From: Trochalopteron elliotii
Lineage: Eukaryota > Chordata > Aves > Passeriformes > Leiothrichidae
DNA: 64,000 nucleotides
Assembly: GCA_024734555.1 (NCBI GenBank)
Contig: JANPWX010000480.1
Location: 1,327,573 to 1,391,572, forward strand
Reading direction: 5' to 3'
This document shows positions 25,661-37,000 of this stretch, in pieces. Within the stretch, counting starts at the first letter, position 1; each line of letters begins with the position of its first letter. The notes under the pieces were generated by a model. The model was given only the letters and a program-made list of their open reading frames with translations, was not told where the DNA came from and made no database searches. The translations under genes and the position numbers were made by a program.

Positions 25661-26618
25661 ACAACCTTTAAATCTATATTGTTTTAATGTAGTTTTACTA
25701 ATGAAGTTTGAAGTTTCAGCCTTTCTGGGTGGCAGAACTTAAGACATTTGGGTAAATGCTCAAGGCTTTGTTAGGAATCATCTCCTCCCCAACACTTTTG
25801 TAAGCTCACACACCAAACTTCTCTTCTGCAAGGCAATCTTTTGGAATAAGAACCTTTAGAAAACCTACAGAAACCTTTACAGAAGCTACAGAAATCTCGT
25901 GTAAAATTGTACATATTTCTCATGTGGCATTGGCTGAACTGCAGTGTGCTGGGATGTGCAAAAAGCATTCCTGACAAAGGAGATGTGAGAAATAATGTGA
26001 ACTAGGCCTTGTCATTCCATCTGAAGGGAGCTCTGGGTGTGTAATGGGTATAAAATGCATAGTTTTATAACATGTTGCCTGCTCGGAATCTCTAACATTT
26101 ATAGTACATTTCCATTATTATTTGCTGTAAATTGCCTGTGTCTTTTACACTAAACATAAGTGCTTCCAGCCAGACAGCTAAAAGGTTTGATTGCACTTGG
26201 AGCTGACAGTATCAAAGAGAAAAAAAAAAAAGTCTAAAACTTTGAGCTTAAAGCAGAAAAGAAAGATGTAACTTTGCAAAGATGATCACTGGTGAATGAA
26301 CCTCGATCTATTTTCTGTCCCACTGATGCTTTTAATGGGAAATAATGCATTAATTTTGGGGGTTATTCCTCTACAATATTTTTGGAAACTTTGACCCCCA
26401 CACACACCCCCGAGCTGGGTCAATCAGCAGCAGTTTTTAATTTGATTTACTTTGTCAATAGCAACAACTCTAACCCTGTAACCCACAATCAATTCCCACA
26501 CAGAGCACAAAGAGCTTCAGTGATTTTGTTTCATTGGAAGGCAGGGGACAGGGGCCTGGCCATGCTTCCAGATTCCTGGTGAGCCAAAATCTAGAAACAA
26601 GCCTGGCCCTGCTCTGCT
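25661..26618. other. Non-coding stretch
   Basis: No gene or shared repeat. The 26040-26210 part has an AT-rich but non-repetitive texture that could be conserved non-coding DNA; there is no direct evidence. Confidence 0.4.
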
Positions 26619-26624
26619 GAGGAA

Positions 26625-26923
26625 TGTGGCCCTGGTTCCATGCCTGAGGTCTTTTGGTTTTCTGAAATTCTTTACCCAGGGAATTTTCTGTAAATAAGAG
26701 CCATGTTGTTGTAAACTGTACTTCATTTTCATTCCTTTCCCTAGGAGGGACTTCTTGCTGTCCCTCTGCTCTGACCAGTGTGAGTGAAGAGGTTTGTCTT
26801 TGTGTCACCAATCCAATTGGTCTGTGTGGAATAGTATAAAAGGGAGACACATCCCAAAAATGAAGAGTAATTTTCAGCCTTCTGAAGTCAAAGTCTGTGT
26901 CATTGTGGTGTAAAACAGCCTCA
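26625..26923 (+). mobile_element. Solo LTR, family 2 copy E
   Basis: Starts TGTGGCCCTGG and ends ...AAAACAGCCTCA. The flanking 6-mers GAGGAA (26619-26624) and GAGGAG (26924-26929) match at five of six positions. It carries a CCAAT-type block and a TATA box TATAAAAG at 26835-26842. The poly(A) site that reads AATAAA in copies F, H and I is AATGAA here, a change shared with copy G. The ends and duplication fit class II. No interior genes adjoin it. The 191-codon minus-strand frame (26470-27045) is the antisense of this LTR plus its flanks. Confidence 0.9.
26835..26842 (+). promoter_or_regulatory. LTR TATA box (copy E)
   Basis: TATAAAAG lies a short distance downstream of tandem CCAAT motifs on the same strand. 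The arrangement recurs in all five family 2 LTRs, so it is the retroviral core promoter. Whether it is still active is unknown. Confidence 0.7.
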
Positions 26924-26929
26924 GAGGAG

Positions 26930-27657
26930 CCCTTTTCAAAAAGAGAAAAGACAGGAAATGGAGCAATAGGAGACAGAAGCTGCACAGGGTACACAAGGGG
27001 ACCAAGCTCTGTGGGACAAACCCTGCCAGCACGCAGTGACCCCATCTAAAAAAAGATGTTGTTAAAACATAAAAGGTTTGTGTAAAAGCTGAGCATCCAC
27101 TCCTCACTCCTGCTCCCCTGGCTGAGCTGGTGCACATTGAGCCCTCCTTCCCCACCCGAGAGCAGGAGGGAGAGCAGGAGCTGCCAGAGGGAGATAAATA
27201 ATTGATGTTTACATAACGAACATATAGCAGCACTCATGTCAACAAGGAACAACTAAAGCCAGGGCTCAGCAGCAAATATGCTTTTGTAATCTCCTCTTAT
27301 CTTTTGTTCTCCCTCATGGGGATGACCCAGTTTATATTTTATATATATAAATATATAATGACTCCATGGATTGGAGAGAGTTGAGAGGTCTCCCCCAGCG
27401 CTGCCTGATGCACGAGTCTGATGAAGTTTTAGGTAGTTTTGTGTACTGTAACGTAAGAGAAAGTCTTTCATGAGGGGAAATTGAATAAATCTTATCAAAA
27501 TGCACCAAAGCTGGGTTTATGGGACAGTTATCCCAGCAAACTGGTACACTGGCCTTAGCAGGCTGCCTCTGCCAGGACACAGCACTGCTGACCTCCACTC
27601 AGCAAACAACTAAACATCTCCCAAGCACTGGAAATAATACAGAGATATGCAAAGAAT
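26930..27657. other. Non-coding stretch
   Basis: Sequence between LTR copy E and the left arm of the long inverted repeat. It includes a short TATATATA run near 27340-27357 and nothing else recognisable. Confidence 0.45.
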
Positions 27658-27800
27658 CCAGATTTCTGAGCAAAAATGGATTATTTGGCAATAAATTATT
27701 CTCATCTCTTAGGCTCTGAATTTATGTAATTCACATTTTATCTTTTATATATATATAAAACTTAGAAGTTTTCCAGAGCCTGAGCACTGAATTGCTGCAG
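27658..27800 (+). repeat. Long inverted repeat, left arm
   Basis: This 143-bp arm is the reverse complement of 28522-28657. It matches across TTTCTGAGCAA, GGATTATTTGGCAATAAATT, CATCTCTTAGGCTCTGAATT, CACATTTTATC and TTTTCCAGAGCCTGAGCACT. The main difference is a TA expansion in this arm near 27748-27760. The arms are separated by about 720 bp. No terminal duplication identifies it as a transposon. An inverted duplication or a foldback element are both possible. Confidence 0.88.
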
Positions 27801-28521
27801 ATCTCTGCAGACTAGAGAAAATGTCTGGATTTTGGGGATCAAGAGAGACAATCACATTTTCCCTGCAACTCTTGATGTTTGGTCACTGCCACAAGAGAAC
27901 GGGCAAGTGGACTCCCCCACATATGAACCAAACATTATCTTTAAAAGCACAATTCAGGGGTAATCCCAAACTTTTTTTCCTTCTCCTACTGAGTAGGCTA
28001 AAGCTAGAGAAATACTTTTTATCCACTTGCATGGCCCAAGAGCTCCTGCTCCAAGCAGAAGTTTAGAATTCTAACCCATCAATTGGTGACGAAATACTGT
28101 ATAAAAGATGTGCAAGAAAATAAAACATTCATCTTTCCAGGTTACCCAGCAATCATCTGGGGTTTGTGGGTTTTTGCATTACTTGTCTTTTGGCTGCTTA
28201 AATGCTTCTCATGTGACCCCAAGGCTGCCAGCATCCCCCTGTTGAAATCCCCATGGAAATTGAAGTCACCTCATGGCACATCCTGCCTTTTCCCTTCCCC
28301 ACTGAGTAAAGGCAAGTGTTTCATGGCTGTTCCTGTCTTCACTGACTGACTGACAATTAAAAGAGGGGTCTGTAATTGACTTACATTGGATTACACTCTG
28401 CAAAGACAAACAAAGCTTTGATAACAGGTGAAAAGAAGGAGTTTATTCAGTTGTCTACAAGCTTCAAGAGAAAAAGCCCTTCACACTTCAGGCAGGAGAG
28501 CAGTGGAGCTGTGCTGTGTGT
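27801..28521. other. Spacer between inverted-repeat arms
   Basis: About 720 bp of mixed sequence. Open frames of 81 and 88 codons on plus are unremarkable. It shows no similarity to the LTRs. Confidence 0.5.
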
Positions 28522-28657
28522 CTGCAGCAGTTCAGTGCTCAGGCTCTGGAAAACTTCTGAGATGCATATAAAGGATAAAATGTGAGTTACATAAATTCAG
28601 AGCCTAAGAGATGAGAGGAATTTATTGCCAAATAATCCGTTCTTGCTCAGAAATTGG
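28522..28657 (-). repeat. Long inverted repeat, right arm
   Basis: Partner of 27658-27800 in opposite orientation; 136 bp because it lacks the TA expansion. A transcript across both arms could form a long imperfect hairpin. Confidence 0.88.
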
Positions 28658-29972
28658 AGCAGTGAGTTGGTTTACACACCCCACAGCAGCTCAGTCCAGG
28701 CGGAGAACTGAGGAAGCAACACAGCCAAGGGTGCCCAAGGGTGACTCTGCAGTGCCAATTCCCACAGCTCCCAATCCCAGTGACCCCAAACCATGAGCTG
28801 ACACCCCTAAATCCCTGCTGAGTGGCACAGGGGCAGGCCTGCATCCTGACCTTCACATTCACAACTAAATACATCCTTCTAATTAACAAGAAGCTGCCAT
28901 TTGTGCTCCTTCTCCCACTACAGGCACTGTCTAGCAGGTGTCCTGCCATAAAAACGTAATAATTTGGCACCAGCAATTCTATTTTTAGCAGTGAATTGTT
29001 CTCCATGCAACACCCCAAACAGGAAGCACTGAACCAGAGGAAGCAAACACTAATATCACAACAAACTGTCCTACCCTATCACTGTGTGCTCACATTGTGC
29101 TCACTGCTCCCTGACACCAGATTTAATGTCACCTGTGGTGACAGCAGACACAGCCCTGAAACAGCATTAAAAACATGCAAAACCTTGCAGTGAGGCAAAC
29201 AGAGCATGTGCTCCCATGTACGACTGCCACCTTTTGTCAGTTTTATTCCTAGATGAGCAATGCAAACAATGCAATCATGAAAATATTCTTTTGGTAACTC
29301 TTTTAGCATTCACAGGGTGCTTGTGCAGTCTAAAAACAATTTAGACCAGGCGAAAACTGGGGCTGCTTTTCTGATTCTGATACCCAATTCTCTTTCTCTC
29401 TGCTGTTCCCTCCATGAATACACAGTGAGTCAATCTGCTATGTCTTGTTGGTTGAATAAGCTCTTTGATTTTTGAATTATTTTGAGATTAACTGAATTTG
29501 AAATGTGTGCTGCATGCAATGTCTTGCTGACACACACAAAAAAAAAAAAAGATGAGCTTTGCTATTGACAGAGAAATGTTGCAAAGCCACATTTTTCATT
29601 ACTTGTCTGTGTTGCTGAACTTGTGTTCCTGTCAGACTACTGCCTGCCAAGACAGCAGGGGCCACCAGGTTGAAAAGTTCAATTTTCAATATTCTTTCCT
29701 CACCTCCCTGAACTTCAGAGAGTAACAGAGCAGTCTTTTCCAGCGCGATAAAATAAAAAAACTAATCTCTTTTGCAAATAGTAAAAGATAGTGGGCATTA
29801 AATGAGGCTGTGTAAAGCTGTGTAATGCCAAGAGTGCATCACACTCAACCTGAAGAACATGTTTTGGTCAGTATGATCTGTTGTAGCATGACAAAAATTT
29901 ACTACAACAGTTTTTGCAAGTTGCCCCTGTTGGTACTCTGAGGCTCTGCCCATCAGGAGCCATGAAGAGCTG
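28658..29972. other. Non-coding stretch
   Basis: Nothing recognised apart from a 12-A run near 29540. Confidence 0.5.
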
Positions 29973-29978
29973 GTCACC

Positions 29979-30311
29979 TGCCACTTCAGGACACAAAAGA
30001 AAGACTCCAAATATCTCAGAAGGCAAAGAGCACAGAAAAAAGGCTTTATTGTCTAATTCTTATCACCTTTTCTAAGGTGTTCCCATCCAGACTGAACGTG
30101 GTTGGTGAACAGGAACGACACCTCTCTGATCCCATGGGTTACACCAGAGAAACAGCAAAACACCACCTGGAGAGAGATTGGTCTGAGAAAGGAGAGTTGT
30201 TTGTCAAGATTGTTCTGAAAAGAAGCTTTCTTGAGAAATTTTTCCATGGGGAAAAAGTTAGCAGCTGCTAGCAAGCTAAAATTTTTTGGATTTAGAAATG
30301 TTAAGCCTACA
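29979..30311 (-). mobile_element. Solo LTR, family 1 copy C
   Basis: Ends are TG (29979) and CA (30311). The flanking 6-mers GTCACC (29973-29978) and GCCACC (30312-30317) match at five of six positions. It aligns with copies A, B and D, with its poly(A) signal on the minus strand. Its 5' portion (right side here) keeps a TTAGCAGCTGCTAGCAAG segment that is replaced or lost in copy A. It lies only about 300 bp left of a family 3 LTR. Confidence 0.88.
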
Positions 30312-30612
30312 GCCACCTGAGAACTGCCATGACTGTACAATGACCTAAGCACGGGACAGAAACACTTATTTCCAATGCTAATTTCCATGCAAGTTACTAT
30401 TAGAGTTAGAATTGCCATTGAAAAAAACTACATGCTACAAAGAAGCCAAGCTGAATGCAGGAGAGGACAGAAGAGTCTCATCAGGTATTCCCCCCAAACC
30501 CAGACACAGTCCCCAGGAGGCTCTGCCCTTGGGAAGAAGAGAGGGAGGGGAGCCCTGGAGCAGGGCAACACCCTAAACACACCTTGGAAACAACACTTCT
30601 AACAACATTCCT

Positions 30613-30886
30613 TATGGGTTTCTTATCTTCTTTTCTTCTGCTAGAGCTGGGATTAAATGCTTGAGAGATGCAGTTTTGTGTTCATCCTCAGATGTTTATT
30701 AATTCTTATCCATGTTAGTCTCACAAGTTGTGAGTTCTAGCTAACAAAGTGAAAAATGGCTCTGTCCCTCTTTACAAGGTCTTCTAAGCACAAACTGTCC
30801 AATTATGAAATAAGACCTAAATTATTTTTTATTTTTAACCCATTAGCACAGAAAGCCTGAAATTCTCAGTGCACAGGGTTCCAACA
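30613..30886 (-). mobile_element. Solo LTR, family 3 internally deleted copy
   Basis: Aligns with 6708-7310 but lacks about 270 bp corresponding to roughly 7000-7265; the join lies near 30841-30845. It is flanked by a perfect 6-bp repeat ATTCCT (30607-30612 and 30887-30892). The minus strand carries AATAAA (30695-30700), which sets the orientation. As in the long copy, two bases follow the terminal CA on the minus strand (CCCATA) before the duplication. Confidence 0.82.
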
Positions 30887-30892
30887 ATTCCT

Positions 30893-33129
30893 GTCTCAAA
30901 ACCACCCCAGTTTTTCTCCACTGTTCTTCCCAGCAGCCTCTAAGGGATTCTGCTGCCCAGTCACTGCTGGTGAACCTCAGACCCCGTGACTGCCACCCAA
31001 AACAAGGCAGAGGAAGGGATTTCTCTGTGTCCCAGCAGAATTCAGGTACAGAACCCAGAGAGCCCCAAAAGTGACCTGAGAGGCACCAGCAAGGGCATTT
31101 CCTGCTCCTGCTGAGCTGCAGGAGCTGCAGAGACAAGGGCTGCAGTGCCAGGGTGTGAAGTAGAGCTGCAGAGAGCTTGGGAGTGTCACATCCCTCGAGA
31201 AGTGCAAATCAGGAAATGTGCTGTCAGCTCACAGATTTAGGAATTAGAGGGAAAACAGCTTTTTGTTCTCCTCTGTTCATTGTTGCCTTCCATTCCTTTC
31301 ATCTGCCCAGAAGTATTTTGTGCATAGAAAATGCATTTGTGCTTTTCCCACTGCTTTTGCAGCACTTTACACCATCTCTCCTTCTTAGCCTTTGTTCTCT
31401 TTCTGACCTCAAAAACTCCTCTCACATTTCTTCTCTCCTGCCTCCCCTCTTTCCAATTTCTCATTTCCCTCTCCCTCCTTCATCCCCCACCTCTTCCTTT
31501 TAGCTCAGATTCCTGGTACTTGGGTTGAAAGTACCTCAAGCTCTCAAGATTAATTTTCCTTTCCTATTTAGACCTGATCAGCAGGTGGACCAGGTGCTTT
31601 TGAAAGGCAGGAAAAGAGCTCTTGTCCCACAGAGAATTGCCCTGTCCATTTCCAGGAAATCTATGGTGGTACAGTAAAAGCAGCATTACTGATATCACAT
31701 TTCACTGCCTCCTCTGATGACTGGTTTAATTGAAATAAATTATGAATCCCACGTGTGCCACCCTAACAGAAAGCAATAAAACACAATAGTTATGAATAAA
31801 GATAGCAATTATCTTATTAAATCAGACAGTAATGTTATTCTATCAGAGGACTCTTCATCTCACATTATAATCAATATGATTATGAGTGTAAAGAAAAGGC
31901 TCTTGCCATTACTGTAACTGGGTCCCATAGATCTGAAAAAATAATCAAAGTTTTTCTGTAGGAAGTAAAATTTGGTAGAGTTATAACTGAGATTTTTGAA
32001 ACAATCTGTTTGGTTTTTGAGGCAGAAAGTCTTGCCTATCAAGCCAGATTTTGACATCATTGACACAGGTACCAATTATATTGACATCAGTACTGTTATC
32101 CCAGATTGACACCATCACGACTGGGAGCAAGATCTCAGTCTTTTAAAAGCCTTTGTTTTTAAAGGCTGAAAGAACACAATAAGACACTCAGATATTTATT
32201 TCCACAGTTCTTCTTCTGCAAGTGATAATTTTCTAAAGGTGTAGCACACAAGGTTGATTAAAAGAGAGTGACCTAAAATTAATGTCTATTTCTGGAACAG
32301 TTATTTTACTCATTAAAGGCAAAAATTACCCCCAAGAAACACACACTTTGTGCCTCAGTTTCATTTCTGTATTCAGGGACAGGTTTGACCAAGATTTTAA
32401 AATATTTGTGCCTATTTCCTTCAGGTTTAACCTGATTTTTCAACAGATGCACCCGTTTAAAGGTGTTTAATGCAGCTTACTAAAAGCCACAATAGTGTTA
32501 TTAATGTAAGAGGTAAACATATTTATTAAAATTGAGTAATCTATACAAATTACTTCCACCAAGGCACAAAATATTAAACCTGTATATAACACTACTGCTC
32601 TTATTCCAAAGAAGAAAAAAAGTCATTCTAGGAGAAAATAATTCTTTTTGAAGTCATTTTCTGCTTATTTTTTTAAGGGAGGAGGAAAGAAAATTCAGTC
32701 ACTGATCAAAGTAAGCATTTCTCCACAAGGAAATGATGTTTCCTGACTGATTAGGCAGGAAATTTCAATTTTAAATTTCAATTTCAATTTTAAAATACTC
32801 CGTAACTGTAAATGAGCAAGTATTTAATGGAGACCACACAGAGTGCTGTGATGTGGAGGCAGGGAATGACACTGCCCACACTTCCCTGGGCTGATGCTCC
32901 CAACATTTCTCACCAGGAGACTTGGAACAGCAGGTTCCCAACACAAACAGCACAATTCAGGGCTTGCTACTGATGTGGAGAGTGAGAAGGACCAGGAGAG
33001 AGGGGAAGGACAGGGGAGATTGTTAAAGTTATTGAACCCCAGGAGGGGTCTAATCACCCAACAGTCTCATTTGTGCTGGGGGAATATGCAGAATTGTCAT
33101 GGCTACCATGGAGCACGAGAAAAAGTTTC
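30893..33129. other. Non-coding stretch with a pyrimidine tract
   Basis: No gene recognised. A C/T-rich segment at about 31370-31505 ends in CTTTTAG and looks superficially like a splice acceptor, but no exon-like frame follows it. Confidence 0.45.
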
Positions 33130-33135
33130 ACTTAA

Positions 33136-33438
33136 TGACCCTGTTTTACACCACAATGACACAGACTCTGACTTCAGAAGGCTGAAAATTACTCTTCATT
33201 TTTGGGATGTGTCTCCCTTTTATACTATTTTACACAGACCAATTGGATTGGTGACACAAAGACAAACCTCTTCACTCACATTGGCCAGAGCAGCGGGACA
33301 GCAAGAAAAAGTCCCTCCAAGGAAAAGGAATGAACAACAAAGTTACAGTTACAAAAACACTTCTTCTGTTTGCAGAAAATTCCCTGGGAAAAGAATTTCA
33401 GAAAACCAAAACATCTCAGGCAGGAAACCAGGGTTACA
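33136..33438 (-). mobile_element. Solo LTR, family 2 copy G
   Basis: On plus it runs TGACCCTG...GGGTTACA, the reverse of the family 2 consensus order. Flanks ACTTAA (33130-33135) and AGTTAA (33439-33444) match at five of six positions. The TATA box and CCAAT motifs are intact on minus. The poly(A) site is AATGAA as in copy E, so E and G share a sublineage. It faces copy F across a 266-bp spacer. The 188-codon plus frame (32894-33460) is a chance antisense frame through it. Confidence 0.9.
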
Positions 33439-33704
33439 AGTTAATCATAATAAAGGCTAAACACAAGCATTGCAAGGCAGCCATTTGAAAACATTTCCTG
33501 GGCCATTTGAGCTGGGAAACAATCAGCTGCCACTACACGGGCAGAGAAGAGCTCAGGGAAATGTAGTGCCAAGGTAGTGACACTGCAGCCTCAGGCAGAA
33601 ACCAGGATCCTGACTCCTGGAAAACTTCTGCTCCAGCTGGTGTGCAAATCCTCACTCCTCTCCCCTTGCTCTCTCTGCCTTTTTTCAGTTTGCAAACAGC
33701 CTCA

Positions 33705-34008
33705 TGTAACCCTGGTTTCGTGCCTGAGATGTTTTGGTTTTCTGAAATTCTTTTCCCAGGGAATTTTCTGTAAGCAAGAGACATGTTGTTGTAAACTGCA
33801 CCTTTGTTATTCATTCCTTTTCCTAGGAGAGACTTTTTCTTGCTGTCCCTCTGCTCTGAGCAATGTGAGTGAAGAGGTTTGTCTCTGTGTCACCAATCCA
33901 ATTGGTCTGTGTGGAATAGTATAAAAGGGAGACACATCCCAAAAATAAAGGAGTCATTTTCAGCCTTCTGAAGTCAGAGTCTGTGTCATTGTGGTGTAAA
34001 ACAGGACA
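33705..34008 (+). mobile_element. Solo LTR, family 2 copy F with extra 7 bp at its 5' edge
   Basis: The LTR proper starts TGTAACCCTGG and ends ...AAAACAGGACA. The right duplication GCAAAC is at 34009-34014, and its partner at 33692-33697 is separated from the LTR start by AGCCTCA (33698-33704). That heptamer equals the last seven bases of copy E's LTR end. It has CCAAT (33893-33897), TATAAAA (33920-33926) and AATAAA (33944-33949). It belongs to the sublineage of copy I (GGAGTCATTTTCA after the signal), not that of E and G. Confidence 0.9.
33920..33949 (+). promoter_or_regulatory. Compact LTR promoter and poly(A) signal (copy F)
   Basis: TATAAAA at 33920-33926 is followed by AATAAA at 33944-33949. 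A start site about 30 bp from the TATA box would fall at or just after the AATAAA, placing the poly(A) signal in U3. Copies H and I have the same spacing. Confidence 0.65.
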
Positions 34009-34014
34009 GCAAAC

Positions 34015-37000
34015 AATCTACATTTGACATTTTTGCCTTGTTGTCATTCTCCTCTCTGAAATCAAGGGCGTTTTTGATAACGAGATTCATGCCTGTTCCC
34101 TACTAGAAATTCAGCACGAGTGTTTTGACCCTAAATAGCACCCAGGGTGAAGCTGGACACAGAACTTAATAACAGCAAAGCTCTGAAAAAATTTCCCCCA
34201 GCAACTTTGAAAAATCCTGGAAAAGCCCCTGACCTGGTGCTCCATTCCTTTCAAGCAACAAGCTCAGCCAAAGTTCTCTGACACCTCTTGGAGTTTGCAA
34301 TTCTTTCAAATAACCTTTGACTAAGTTCTGTGTGAACCTACCCAGATTTGCAGCTTTAGAATTAAATCTCTCAAACCTCAACGGGCTCGGCGTAAAAATG
34401 AGGTGAAACCAGGATGGTTTTGAGTTCTGCTGGCAATTTCAGCCTTGCTTTGAACTCGAGGCACAAAGCAAAATGCACTTTAAGCCCAAGCAGGCAGCCT
34501 TTTGAAATCCTGCTCTCTTGGAGGCATGGTGGACAAGCCACCTCTGCATATTACTGGGAGCTTTCTTCTGTGCTAAAAGGGTCAAAAGGAGGGAAAACAC
34601 ATTCCTGCCCTTCTGACTGATAATTTCCCTGTCTCAGTTTCACACGTTTCCAAATCCTTTCGTTAGTTTTCTCAGCCAAGCTCAAAGTTCCACCTTTCAG
34701 AAAATTTCACTTTCTGCAGCCTGATGTCAAAAATAACTTATTGTGAAGTCTTGAAAGCAGCACTCATGTCCTCCACTCTTGATATCTGTTTCCTCCTCCT
34801 TTTTTAACAGCCTGCAATATAACATAAATCCAAGGAGCAGACTGGTCATGTTATTCATATGCCCCATTAAATACTCCAGCATTCAAAAATTCAATACAGC
34901 TCTCAGCAGATGCCTATGAGCAGGGTTTAACCTACAGGTTCCAACATTTCTTCCCTTTTGCAGACACAGAAAAAAAATAGAATTTTCTCTGCTGATTCTT
35001 TTCCACTTCCACTAAAACCCCAAATTTAGCATGTATTGATCTAACCTGTCATTGATGATTTATTGACCTTGATGTTTTAGCCTAACCAAATCCTTTCCCC
35101 CCTCTCCCTCAAAACATATAAAGGGGAACCCAGATCAAAATTAAGGGGAATAGTAGGATGGGGTTTTTTTGTCTTTCTAGCCTGTAACAAGCTTTGCCAT
35201 CATTTTCAGATTTTCATATCCTAAGGCATTTCTCCAGATCAGCTCACAGTCCAGAATGCACAGACCAAATGTTAAAACAACAGTTATTAATAAATGGAGC
35301 TCATGATTGCAAAGGACACAAAAAAAACCATCCAACTGCCCCACTAAGCCAGCTAAGACACCTTTGTTTTCTCCACAAATAAAAACCAGCAGGTGCCAAT
35401 CCTCAGTGAACTCTTTAGAGATTGTGCTGATGCACAGAAAAGAATTTGGCATTTGATTATTCATTTAAGAACAAGTCTGATAACCTTCTTGTACCCAATC
35501 TGGGTTCTCCAAACTAACTAAATCCCTTTTCAAAAATACTGGCACATTTCTGTGACTTCTACAGGAGAGTGTTCAGTTTGTGAGGGTTTGGTTGTAGCTG
35601 TTTTGCTTTAACTGTACATTAGAAATGCAGCCTGGAAACTGGAAATGAAGTGGTGCTTCTACCCTATTTCACAAAAATCACTATCAGCAAGTATTTAGTC
35701 AATAATAAAGAATTGGGACTTCACTCATGGTTCCATTTGTACACGAAGCAGAACAGAATTCACCTGCCTCTCCCAAAGTTATATTGAGTTTCCAAGTGTT
35801 GGTATTACCCAACTGCAAAGTAATTTATTATCAAAGTCCATAGATATGACTTGGAAAGAAATATATAAAGCCTGATCTAATTCCCTTAAATCAGTCACAT
35901 GATTCCCACTGACATCAATAGCTCAAGATGGAGATCATAGAGGAAACGTATTTTTAAAAAGTCACACTTCAGACATAAAGAACTAAACAGCTTAAAAGAG
36001 GCTCCATGCAAAATTAAACTCTATCCAGTCACTTTTTTCAGACTCCATGGATTGCTTTGAAGCAAATTAACTGAGATGATTCAATAATTCAGCATCACAT
36101 TAGGTCAAGAACAAGATTTGGTCATAAACAAGTTCACAGAACATGATCATGTGTCTGCCAGGAGAATTTCCTTGTTCCAACATAGTCATCCTTTCTCCAG
36201 GCATTCTAATTGTTTCATTTTGTCAAAAATACATTCTTCAAATTAACTTTTAGTGACCTTTGCCTCCTCATAATTCTCATCATCACCTTCCGAATAATAC
36301 AAATTAAAACAAAAAAAGGTGGGGGGAAATATGGAAAAAGCAAACTCTTTCCCTCCAACATCTGTCCCAAGACATGTACTGGCTGGAGGGGATAAACTAA
36401 CATTTCTGATGGGGAAGGCTCAGATCTGTGCAGCAGCAAGAAGTCAAAGCCTGAGAGGGGAAAGGAGCCTGCAGTTCTGCTGGTGGAGTACATGCTCTCA
36501 ATTTGAACAGTCTCTGTTGGAGTTCTGGAAATATTCTGAATATTTCTGGAATTATGAAAAGTCTCCTCCTCTGATTTTTAGTGTCAGATAAGAAAAGATT
36601 TTTCACAGCCAAAGGAAGTGTTTGATATCAATTCCCAGGACACTTTAAAGACCATAAAATAGATGCTGACACTGGTCACAAGAACTTATCAGAACCCAAG
36701 AGCATTTTGCTTACTGAGTTACTTAACCCAGCACTGATGCTTCTTCTGGTGGCAAAATAAAGAAGAAATCTTGGTTCTGCTTCTCCTGCACTGGAGCTCT
36801 GCTGTGCCAGGAGAGACAAGAGTCTGATTTAATACCTGGTGAGTGTGTGGGAAATGCAGATTTCATGCACTTTTGACATCTGAAATTTGTGAATTTGAGC
36901 AACCTTCGGGAGCTTTTGGCTGTCAGTGAAACCTGTCCCAGACAAAATACAAAGCTTAGAGATGTTTTTTCCCCAGTCAGAGAAGCATGAAGTGTAGAAA

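Noticed and set aside
26470..27045. 191-codon minus frame, with similar frames at 32894-33460 and 56768-57364
   Set aside because: These run across family 2 LTRs. The LTR antisense frame is broken in copies H and I and shows no selection for coding, so the shared residues reflect the shared LTR DNA.
31370..31510. Pyrimidine tract ending in TTTTAG, splice-acceptor-like
   Set aside because: No coding frame or donor site pairs with it, and several similar C/T-rich stretches occur elsewhere in the window.
33584..33606. CTCAGGCAGAAACCAGG resembling the family 2 LTR edge
   Set aside because: About 17 bases only, with no extension on either side. It could be a fragment but is too short to call.
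26905..33704. GCCTCA after copy E and before copy F, first read as a shared target duplication
   Set aside because: With corrected boundaries each copy has its own duplication (GAGGAA/GAGGAG and GCAAAC). GCCTCA is LTR-end sequence, so E and F are not the two ends of one rearranged provirus.
35105..35130. CATATAAAGG TATA-like box, possible further LTR
   Set aside because: No poly(A) signal at LTR spacing, no TG...CA ends and no target duplication could be identified.
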